5,295 nt of DNA from Thiolapillus brandeum (lineage in GTDB: Bacteria > Pseudomonadota > Gammaproteobacteria > Chromatiales > Chromatiaceae), in assembly GCA_011051425.1 (NCBI GenBank), contig DRLF01000312.1, positions 1 through 5,295 on the forward strand. The letters are read 5' to 3'. The notes beneath the pieces are model-generated. The model worked only from the letters and a program-made list of their open reading frames with translations. It was not told the DNA's origin and did no database searches. Every line of letters starts with the position of its first letter. Position 1 is the stretch's first letter. A program made the translations under genes and the position numbers. This document shows, in pieces, positions 1-5,295 of this stretch.

Positions 1-88
1 GATACTCAGGCAGTTTCGACAGCAGGAGTACGATCAATACCAGTCCGGCAACCTTGATGGCCAGCGCCAGCAAATCCTTCAGGTTCAT
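1..88 (-). CDS. N-terminal fragment of a small hydrophobic (membrane) protein, function unknown
   Basis: An open frame starts with ATG at 88-86 and runs without a stop off the left edge, giving 29 complete codons that begin MNLKDLLALAIKVAGLV. After a short amphipathic start, residues about 11 to 24 are almost all hydrophobic, which fits a first transmembrane helix or uncleaved signal anchor. A good Shine-Dalgarno-like GAGGGA sits 7 bases upstream of the ATG. An ATG at 95-93 lies in another frame that reads less like a membrane start, so it was not chosen. The gene has the same orientation as trkH but is separated from it by 237 bases containing a palindromic repeat, so it is probably transcribed separately. 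I do not recognise the family. With only 29 residues visible, no function can be assigned. Confidence 0.6.
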   Translation of the reverse strand, partial: MNLKDLLALAIKVAGLVLIVLLLSKLPEY

Positions 89-95
89 ATATCAT

Positions 96-101
96 TCCCT
101 C
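96..101 (-). promoter_or_regulatory. Ribosome binding site of the left-edge membrane-protein gene
   Basis: GAGGGA on the minus strand, 7 bases before the ATG at 88. Its position favours this start over the out-of-frame ATG at 95-93, which would leave no spacing. Confidence 0.5.
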
Positions 102-131
102 TCATCTGAATACTGAGGTCCGGAGTCGCCA

Positions 132-289
132 GGACCACGTCATCTAAGTTCCTAAGTTGTTTATAAGGCGGGGTGGTGTCTGATCGGAAAACCTCGGAGG
201 CAGGGATGCCGACGCGGAGCCTACATGGATGTATTTACAGCGTTTTTCCGATCAGACACCACGCCAGCCGAAACTTAGATGACGGGTCC
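132..289. repeat. MITE-like palindromic intergenic element with nested inverted repeats
   Basis: Two nested pairs of inverted arms are directly visible. The outer pair is CGTCATCTAAGTT at 138-150 against AACTTAGATGACG at 272-284, a perfect 13 bp match. It extends outward by GGACC (132-136) against GGTCC (285-289) if the single A at 137 is skipped. The inner pair is a perfect 19 bp match at 173-191 and 244-262. Between the arms are 22 unmatched bases on the left (151-172) and 9 on the right (263-271). The central loop (192-243) is not self-complementary overall. I see no clear target-site duplication and no transposase. The element fills most of the gap between trkH and the left-edge gene. It could be a miniature transposon remnant, a dispersed intergenic repeat, or a structured 3' end for the operon; the sequence alone does not decide. 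Confidence 0.75.
173..262. repeat. Inner 19 bp perfect inverted repeat with 52-base loop
   Basis: The left arm 173-191 (GTGGTGTCTGATCGGAAAA) is exactly complementary to 244-262, enough for a stable hairpin in DNA or RNA. The loop carries a small palindrome CCTCGGAGG (192-200), a possible mini-hairpin GGCA-GGGA-TGCC (199-210), and two related octamers, CAGGGATG (201-208) and CATGGATG (224-231), 23 bases apart. In the direction of trkH transcription the stem is followed by CCCCGCC, not a T run, so it is not a standard intrinsic terminator. It could still protect the 3' end or aid termination. Confidence 0.7.
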
Positions 290-325
290 CTGATGACCGC
301 GTCCCCTTTTGATTAAACATGATGT

Positions 326-1777
326 CTAGTGCCGCCAGAACACCGGCGTGAGCAGCACCAGCAGGGTAAAGATCTCCAGCCGTCCCAGCAACATGGCGAA
401 GCAGAGTATCCACTTGGCCGGATCATGCAGACTGGCATAGTTCGCGCCCACATTCCCCAGGCCGGGCCCCAGGTTGTTGATGCTCGCCGCCACGGCGGAA
501 AAGGCGGTCATCAAGTCGATGCCGGTAGCCGCCAGCAGCAGATACATGACCGTGAAGCTGGCCACGTACAGGGCAAAGAAACCCCACACGGCTTCCACCA
601 CCCGCGGCGGGATGGTCTTATCGCCCACCCGCACCGGAATCTGCGCATTGGGATGCACCAGGCGCGTGATCTCGCGCATGCCCTGTTTGATGAGCAGCAG
701 GAAGCGGATCACCTTGATGCCACCCCCTGTCGAACCGGCGCAACCACCCACAAAACTGGAAAACAGCAGCAGGATCGCCACGAAACCCGGCCAGTTGTGC
801 CATTCGGCCGTGGTGAAGCCGGCCGTAGTACCGATGGACACCGCCTGAAAAAGGCCGTGCACAAAGTTTTCGTGAAAGGTTTCGTGAGTGGCATTGAAAT
901 GCAGCCCCAGCGTGGTCGCCAGCACCACCAGCACCATGAGCAGCAGGTAGAAGCGGAATTCCGAATCCTGCCAGTACACCCGCAGGTTCTTCTGCCGCAC
1001 CACCGAAAAATGCAGGGCAAAATTGATACCTGCCAGAAACATGAATACCACGCCCACCAGATAGATGGCGGTACTGTCGAAATAGCCCATACTGGCATCA
1101 TGGGTGGAAAAACCGCCGATGGCGACGGTGGAAAAAGCATGGCCGATGGCATCGAACAGGGACATGCCTGCCAGCCAGTAGCCCAGGCCACAGGCCACGG
1201 TCAGCCCCAGATAGATATACCACAGCGCCTTGGCCGTTTCGGTGATGCGTGGTGTGAGCTTGGAGTCTTTCATGGGACCAGGTGTTTCCGCCCGGTACAG
1301 CTGCATGCCGCCGATGCCCAGCATGGGCAGTACAGCAACGGCCAGCACGATGATACCCATGCCCCCCAGCCACTGGAGCTGCTGACGGTAGTAAAGGATG
1401 GAACGGGGCAGATCGTCCAGCCCCACGATCACCGTTGCACCGGTGGTGGTCAGACCGGAAATGGATTCGAAGAATGCATCCGTCATGGACAGGCGGGGAT
1501 GCTCGGCCAGCGCGAAAGGCAAAGCGCCGGTGGCGGAAAGCACGGTCCAGAACATGACCACCACCACGAAGCCGTCACGCAGGCGCAGTTCACGGTGCTG
1601 GCGGCGCACCGGCAGCCAGCTCAGGGCGCCAAGGGTCAGGGTGATGCCGAAAGCCGTCAGAAAGGCGGGATGGGCGCCGTCGTCATATCCAAGAGACACC
1701 AGTATGGGCGGCAGCATGGTGAGGCTGAAAATCATCAGCAGCAAGCCCAGAATGCGTTGTACCACTACCAGATGCAT
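326..1777 (-). CDS. trkH: Trk potassium uptake system, membrane (pore) subunit TrkH
   Basis: TrkH is the inner-membrane subunit that conducts K+ in low-affinity uptake, working with cytoplasmic TrkA. The 483-residue length is normal for the family. All four pore-loop filters of the SKT superfamily are visible: TTTGAT at 110-115, VAIGGFS at 218-224, IGTTAGF at 315-321 and NNLGPGLG at 434-441. The conserved gating-loop stretch GGCAGSTGGGIKVIR is at 344-358, and the C-terminus has GRLEIFTLLVLLTPVFWR (465-482), both hallmarks of TrkH. Many hydrophobic helices lie between the loops. The start ATG at 1777 is preceded by GGGAG at 9 bases spacing; an ATG at 1784 is out of frame. The gene begins 20 bases after the trkA stop and is the last of the apparent operon. 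No damaged or missing filter residue was seen. The TrkG paralogue is a less likely label. Confidence 0.96.
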   Translation of the reverse strand: MHLVVVQRILGLLLMIFSLTMLPPILVSLGYDDGAHPAFLTAFGITLTLGALSWLPVRRQHRELRLRDGFVVVVMFWTVLSATGALPFALAEHPRLSMTDAFFESISGLTTTGATVIVGLDDLPRSILYYRQQLQWLGGMGIIVLAVAVLPMLGIGGMQLYRAETPGPMKDSKLTPRITETAKALWYIYLGLTVACGLGYWLAGMSLFDAIGHAFSTVAIGGFSTHDASMGYFDSTAIYLVGVVFMFLAGINFALHFSVVRQKNLRVYWQDSEFRFYLLLMVLVVLATTLGLHFNATHETFHENFVHGLFQAVSIGTTAGFTTAEWHNWPGFVAILLLFSSFVGGCAGSTGGGIKVIRFLLLIKQGMREITRLVHPNAQIPVRVGDKTIPPRVVEAVWGFFALYVASFTVMYLLLAATGIDLMTAFSAVAASINNLGPGLGNVGANYASLHDPAKWILCFAMLLGRLEIFTLLVLLTPVFWRH

Positions 1778-1786
1778 GGCGCATCA

Positions 1787-1791
1787 CTCCC
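1787..1791 (-). promoter_or_regulatory. Ribosome binding site of trkH
   Basis: GGGAG on the minus strand, 9 bases before the ATG at 1777, in the short trkA-trkH gap. It supports independent translation initiation of trkH on a shared message. Confidence 0.6.
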
Positions 1792-1797
1792 GGGCGA

Positions 1798-3171
1798 TCA
1801 AAGAAAGGTGATACCCACCTGAAACATTTTTTCCACGTCGATGATGCGCCGTTTGTCCACCAGGAACAGGATGACATGGTCTTCGGATTTGATGATGGTG
1901 TCATGGTGGGCGATGATCACCTCCTCTCCCCGCACGATGGCGCCGATGCTCGTGCCCTTGGGCAGCTTGATGGCGCCGATGGCCCGATCCACCACTTTGG
2001 AAGAGTGACGGTCACCATGTGCAACGGCCTCGATGGCTTCGGCTGCACCACGGCGCAGGGAATGCACCATGACCACATCTCCCTTGCGCACATGGGTGAG
2101 CAGGGTGCCAATGGTAGCCTGCTGGGGTGAGATGGCGACGTCGATGCTGCCCGCCTCGACCAGATCGACATAGGCCGTCCGGTTGATGAGGGCCATGACA
2201 TTCTTTGCACCGAGACGCTTGGCCAGCATGGAGGACAGGATATTCGCCTCGTCATCATTGGTGACGGCGCAGAACACGTCGGTCTCTTCGATGTTTTCTT
2301 CCAGCAGCAGATCCTCGTCAGCCGCATCACCATGAAGCACGATGGTATGGCGCAGCTGCTCGGCCACGCTCGCCGCCCGTTCAGCATTCCGTTCGATAAT
2401 CTTTACCCGGTAGTCTTTTTCCAGGCGCTCCGCCAAACGCCGCCCGATATTGCCGCCGCCCGCAAAAATCAGCTTGCGATGAGGTTTTTCCGCCCGTCGC
2501 AGCTCCTTCATCACCGCGGGAATGTTTTCTGCCGCGGCAACGAAGAAGACCTCATCGTCTTCCTGGATGATGGTGTCGCCTTTGGGCTGGATCGCCTGGC
2601 CATCCCGGTAGATGGCCGCCACCCGCGCTTCACCGCCGTGCAGATGCTGGTTGAGCTCGCGCAGCTCCTGCCCGACCAGAGGACCGCCTTCATAGGCACG
2701 CACCGCCACCAGCTGTACCAGGCCGCCGGCAAAATCCAGCACCTGCAGGGCGCCCGGATATTTCAGCAGGCGCTGGATGTATTCGGTCACCAGCTGTTCG
2801 GGACTGATCAGTACATCGATGGGCAGCCCCCGCTGACTGAACAGGGATGGATACTTGTTGTACTGGGGCGCCCGCACCCGGGCAATCTTTCGCGGGGTAT
2901 GGAACAGAGTCCAGGCGACCTGACAGGCCACCATGTTGGTTTCGTCGTTGTTGGTGACAGCGATAATCATTTCCGCATCGTCGGCACCGGCCTGGGCCAG
3001 CACATCGGGATGTGCCGCATAGCCCCTGATGGTGCGCAGATCCAGTTTGTCCTGCAGGGACTGCAACAGGCCTGCATCCTGATCCACCACGGTGATGTCA
3101 TTGGCCTCGCTGGCGAGGTTGATGGCCACACTGGTGCCCACCTGCCCGGCCCCCAGGATGATGATCTTCAT
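1798..3171 (-). CDS. trkA: Trk potassium uptake system, NAD-binding gating subunit TrkA
   Basis: TrkA is a peripheral cytoplasmic protein that forms a gating ring under TrkH and controls K+ flow in response to nucleotides. At 457 residues it has the full two-copy architecture: RCK_N 1 (about 1-122) with GAGQVG at 7-12 and acidic D30 ending the second strand; RCK_C 1 (about 143-226); RCK_N 2 (about 232-350) with GGGNIG at 238-243 and acidic E260; RCK_C 2 (about 370-453). Stretches such as TNDDEANI (304-311) and [17 protein letters not shown] (371-387) match E. coli TrkA as I remember it, which has nearly the same length. Its ATG overlaps the ntrX stop as ATGA (3168-3171), and AAAGGA lies 6 bases upstream inside the ntrX tail, so translation is probably coupled. 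Both nucleotide sites look intact and nothing is odd. Single-domain KtrA-type proteins are excluded by the duplication. Confidence 0.97.
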   Translation of the reverse strand: MKIIILGAGQVGTSVAINLASEANDITVVDQDAGLLQSLQDKLDLRTIRGYAAHPDVLAQAGADDAEMIIAVTNNDETNMVACQVAWTLFHTPRKIARVRAPQYNKYPSLFSQRGLPIDVLISPEQLVTEYIQRLLKYPGALQVLDFAGGLVQLVAVRAYEGGPLVGQELRELNQHLHGGEARVAAIYRDGQAIQPKGDTIIQEDDEVFFVAAAENIPAVMKELRRAEKPHRKLIFAGGGNIGRRLAERLEKDYRVKIIERNAERAASVAEQLRHTIVLHGDAADEDLLLEENIEETDVFCAVTNDDEANILSSMLAKRLGAKNVMALINRTAYVDLVEAGSIDVAISPQQATIGTLLTHVRKGDVVMVHSLRRGAAEAIEAVAHGDRHSSKVVDRAIGAIKLPKGTSIGAIVRGEEVIIAHHDTIIKSEDHVILFLVDKRRIIDVEKMFQVGITFL

Positions 3172-4535
3172 CTGCGATCCTTTATTTCAATGCCGACGCC
3201 ACGCAGCTTGCGGTACAGGTGGGTGCGTTCCATACCCACTTCCTGCGCCATCTTGCTGACATTGCCGTCGTGCTTGTCCAGCTGGTATTCGAGATACACC
3301 CGCTCGAAATCCTCCCGCGCCTTGCGCAGGGGCTGGTCGAAGGAAATACCGGGCAGGCTGGTCTGCACATTTTCGCTCTTCATCCCACCCATGGCGGTTT
3401 CCACGTCGTCCAGGGTAATCTCGTCGCCGGCGCCCAGTATCAGCACCCGCTGCACCAGGTTGCGCAGCTCCAGGATGTTGCCGTGCCACTCATGATTGCG
3501 CAGCAGGTTCTGCGCACTCACGCTGAAGTGCCGGTAAGGCAGTTTTTCGTTGGCAACGAAATAATCCACGTAATAGTTCACCAGTTCAGGCACATCTTCA
3601 CGATGCTGGCGCAGGGGTGGTATCTCCAGCGGCACCACGTTCAGGTGATAAAAAAGGTCCTCCCGGAAATTCCCGGCATTCACCTCCACCTGCAGGTCCT
3701 TCTGGGTGGCGGCGATGACGCGGATGTCAACCTTCACCGGATCGGAACCGCCCACGCGCAGAAACTCACCTGTCTCGAAGGCGCCCGCAAGCTGGGCCTG
3801 GGACTCCAGATCCATATCGGCAATCTCATCGAGAAACAGGGTGCCGCCATTGGCCTGCTCCAGCCGGCCATAGTGAATCTTGCCGTCCTGCTCGCTGCCG
3901 AAGAACTCCAGCGCGAAGTTGCCCTTGGCGGTGGCGCCCACGCTCACATCGACGAAGGGCCGCTCCTTGCGGCTGCTCTGGGCATGCAGGTAACGGGCGA
4001 AGGTCTCGCGGCCACTGCCGGCTTCGCCGGAGATCAGCACCCAGGTATCGTGCTGGGCCACGCGCTTGACCTGCTCACGCAGACGCTGCATGACCTGACT
4101 GTGACCCACAGGCTCCATGACCGGCCGGAAATGACGCCGCAAGCCCACGTTCTCGAGCACCAGGCGTTCGGTTTCCAGGGCGCGCTCCACGGTGAGCAGC
4201 AGCTTCGCCAGGGACAGGGGCTTTTCCAGGAAATCATAGGCACCGAGCCGGGTGGCCTCCACGGCGGTTTCCACCGTGCCATGGCCTGACATGATGATCA
4301 CCGGACAGGGCAGACCCTCGCCCTCCGACCATTCCTTGAGCAGGCTGATGCCATCGATATCCGGCATCCAGATATCCAGCAGGATCAGATCCGGACGCCG
4401 CTCACGCAATGCGACCCTGGCCGCCTCCCCGTTTTCCGCCAGGCTGACGCCATAGCCTTCGTCTTCCAGGATATCCTTGACCGAATCCCGGATATCCGGC
4501 TCGTCATCCACCACCAGGATGAAAGGTAAACTCAT
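3168..4535 (-). CDS. ntrX: NtrX-type response regulator with degenerate AAA+ domain
   Basis: This is the DNA-binding partner of the NtrY kinase encoded just upstream. The 455 residues show a receiver domain (about 5-120) with acidic pair D10/D11, phospho-acceptor D54 in [10 protein letters not shown]83 and K105, all intact. An AAA+ domain of the NtrC family follows (about 142-370), with Walker B GTLFLDEI (231-238). A Fis-type helix-turn-helix comes last (about 408-451, ending [20 protein letters not shown]). The AAA+ domain departs from active sigma-54 activators: Walker A reads GEAGSGRE with R176 for lysine, the GAFTGA loop is replaced by a shorter stretch (about 213-224), S198 stands where the switch asparagine is expected, H297 replaces the second arginine finger, and L355 replaces the sensor II arginine in GNILEL. 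Absence of GAFTGA is known in alphaproteobacterial NtrX. I infer DNA binding controlled by phosphorylation without sigma-54 remodelling. The gene overlaps ntrY and trkA by 4 bases each. NtrX rather than NtrC rests on the missing GAFTGA, the neighbouring kinase and gene order. Confidence 0.9.
   Translation of the reverse strand: MSLPFILVVDDEPDIRDSVKDILEDEGYGVSLAENGEAARVALRERRPDLILLDIWMPDIDGISLLKEWSEGEGLPCPVIIMSGHGTVETAVEATRLGAYDFLEKPLSLAKLLLTVERALETERLVLENVGLRRHFRPVMEPVGHSQVMQRLREQVKRVAQHDTWVLISGEAGSGRETFARYLHAQSSRKERPFVDVSVGATAKGNFALEFFGSEQDGKIHYGRLEQANGGTLFLDEIADMDLESQAQLAGAFETGEFLRVGGSDPVKVDIRVIAATQKDLQVEVNAGNFREDLFYHLNVVPLEIPPLRQHREDVPELVNYYVDYFVANEKLPYRHFSVSAQNLLRNHEWHGNILELRNLVQRVLILGAGDEITLDDVETAMGGMKSENVQTSLPGISFDQPLRKAREDFERVYLEYQLDKHDGNVSKMAQEVGMERTHLYRKLRGVGIEIKDRR
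3178..3183 (-). promoter_or_regulatory. Ribosome binding site of trkA, inside the end of ntrX
   Basis: AAAGGA on the minus strand, 6 bases before the trkA ATG at 3171 and within the last ntrX codons. It confirms the overlapping ATGA start and argues for coupled translation. Confidence 0.6.
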
Positions 4536-5295
4536 AACCCGCTTGCTCCTTCATGTTTGGCGGGCAGACGCAGGATGAAACGTGCGCCCCCCTCAGGGCG
4601 GTTTTCCGCACGGATGCTGCCGCCATGTTCTTCTACAATCTTCTTCACAATCGCCAGCCCCAGACCCGTGCCTTTTTCCTTGCGGGTGATATAAGGTTCG
4701 AACAACTGCTCGGTATCCGCTTCCTGGAAACCTACGCCATTATCCTCCACCAGGATCTGCAGAAACAACATTTCCTGTTCCCTGGGCTGATAGACGCCGG
4801 TGCTGATCCGTATCTCCGGATTTTCAGCTGTCTGTGTGGCTTCCTGAGCGTTCTTGACCAGATTATGCACTACCTGGCGAAATCTTACCGGATCGACTTC
4901 CATCATCACGCCGGGAGCACCTGCTTCAAAATTCACGCTGCCGCCGTACAGGCCCAGCACTTCCGACAGAAATTCATCGGCCAGGAGCGGCTGGGCATCC
5001 AGGCGCGATGGCTTGGCATAGTCGGAAAAGGCGTTCACCATGGATTTCATGGCTTCCACCTGATTCACGATGGTGCGGGTCGCGGTGTCCAGCACGCGCC
5101 GGTCATCTTCCGGCAAGCGGTCCAGGTATTTGCGGCGCAGGCGCTCGGCAGACAGCTGTATGGGTGTGAGCGGGTTCTTGATCTCGTGGGCCAGGCGGCG
5201 CGCCACTTCGCCCCAGGCAGCATCGCGCTGGGCCTTGACCAGGGTGGTGACATCGTCGAATACCACCACACAGCCGATCTCGCTGCTCTTCACCA
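4532..5295 (-). CDS. ntrY: NtrY-type sensor histidine kinase, C-terminal part (cut by window edge)
   Basis: This is the kinase of the two-component pair with the adjacent NtrX; it autophosphorylates on histidine and passes the phosphate to the regulator. Only the last 253 complete codons are in the window. The GTG at 5293-5291 is an internal valine codon, not a start, because the frame stays open to the edge. Counting from there: the end of a probable PAS domain (about 1-25, EIGCVVVFDDVT), a HisKA dimerisation domain with the H-box RRLAHEIKNPLTPIQLSAER and phosphorylated H36, then an HATPase_c domain with N-box VHNLVKNAQEA (142-152), G1 box DNGVGF (184-189), F-box LFEPY (197-201) and G2 box GTGLGL (208-213). 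All catalytic boxes are intact. Full-length NtrY also has N-terminal membrane helices, a periplasmic part and HAMP, which would lie beyond the right edge. The TGA overlaps the ntrX ATG. The HEIKNPLTPIQLSAERLRRKY stretch is typical of NtrY rather than soluble NtrB. Confidence 0.92.
   Translation of the reverse strand, partial: VKSSEIGCVVVFDDVTTLVKAQRDAAWGEVARRLAHEIKNPLTPIQLSAERLRRKYLDRLPEDDRRVLDTATRTIVNQVEAMKSMVNAFSDYAKPSRLDAQPLLADEFLSEVLGLYGGSVNFEAGAPGVMMEVDPVRFRQVVHNLVKNAQEATQTAENPEIRISTGVYQPREQEMLFLQILVEDNGVGFQEADTEQLFEPYITRKEKGTGLGLAIVKKIVEEHGGSIRAENRPEGGARFILRLPAKHEGASGL
4546..4551 (-). promoter_or_regulatory. Ribosome binding site of ntrX, inside the end of ntrY
   Basis: AAGGAG on the minus strand, 10 bases before the ntrX ATG at 4535 and within the last codons of ntrY. 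It supports the ATGA overlap as the true start. Confidence 0.6.

Noticed and set aside
161..189. Possible promoter for the left-edge gene, with a TTATAA -10-like box on the minus strand at 161-166
   Set aside because: The hexamer 17 bases upstream (TTCCGA) matches the -35 consensus poorly, and it lies inside the palindrome, so the match could be incidental.
173..262. Intrinsic (rho-independent) terminator for the trk operon
   Set aside because: The stem is strong, but the loop is 52 bases and no T run follows the stem in the direction of trkH transcription. Kept as a repeat only.
120..300. Target-site duplication flanking the palindromic element
   Set aside because: Comparing the bases just outside 132 and 289 gave no convincing direct repeat, so transposition could not be shown this way.
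329..1822. A 497-codon open frame on the plus strand covering all of trkH
   Set aside because: It is exactly antisense to a clear trkH. Its product is rich in His, Gln and Gly with no recognisable domain, as expected from the complement of a GC-rich membrane-protein gene.
2332..3495. Long plus-strand open frame across trkA and the 3' end of ntrX
   Set aside because: It is antisense to two well-supported genes that it crosses without respecting their boundaries, and shows no domain.
3219..4289. Long plus-strand open frame antisense to ntrX
   Set aside because: His/Leu/Gln-rich translation without motifs; the minus-strand frame has receiver, AAA+ and Fis domains in order.
4532..5293. Treating the GTG at 5293 as the start of a short soluble kinase
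   Set aside because: The frame stays open to the window edge, no ribosome binding site can be seen, and the PAS-like residues just after it imply a longer upstream part, as in NtrY.

Overview
The window reads as chromosomal DNA from a gammaproteobacterium of moderately high GC. The basis is the gene order ntrY-ntrX-trkA-trkH, an arrangement I know from several gammaproteobacteria (commonly downstream of fmt/rsmB), and a TrkA that looks strongly like the enterobacterial protein over its whole length. Genus or species cannot be set from this stretch.

Every gene lies on the minus strand, so transcription runs from right to left. From the right edge: the C-terminal half of an NtrY-type sensor histidine kinase (cut by the window edge), a complete NtrX-type response regulator, complete TrkA (cytoplasmic NAD-binding gating subunit of the Trk potassium system), and complete TrkH (the potassium-conducting membrane subunit). 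ntrY/ntrX and ntrX/trkA each overlap by four bases (ATGA), and trkA/trkH are 20 bases apart with a clear ribosome binding site, so the four genes look like one operon. A 237-base gap follows trkH. It holds a palindromic, MITE-like repeat of about 158 bp, with two nested pairs of inverted arms around a loop of about 52 bases. To its left is the start of another minus-strand gene, whose first 29 residues look like a small membrane protein of unknown function.

Functionally, the operon joins a two-component system (NtrYX; linked in other bacteria to nitrogen, redox/respiration and envelope control) with a low-affinity potassium uptake system. NtrX is the most unusual gene: its receiver domain is intact, but its AAA+ domain lacks the sigma-54 contact motif GAFTGA and has substitutions at the Walker A lysine, the switch asparagine, one arginine finger and the sensor II arginine. 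This points to a regulator that does not act as a classical sigma-54 ATPase. The other notable item is the palindromic element after trkH. I found no RNA genes, CRISPR array, prophage or intact insertion sequence, and no evidence for a wholly new system.
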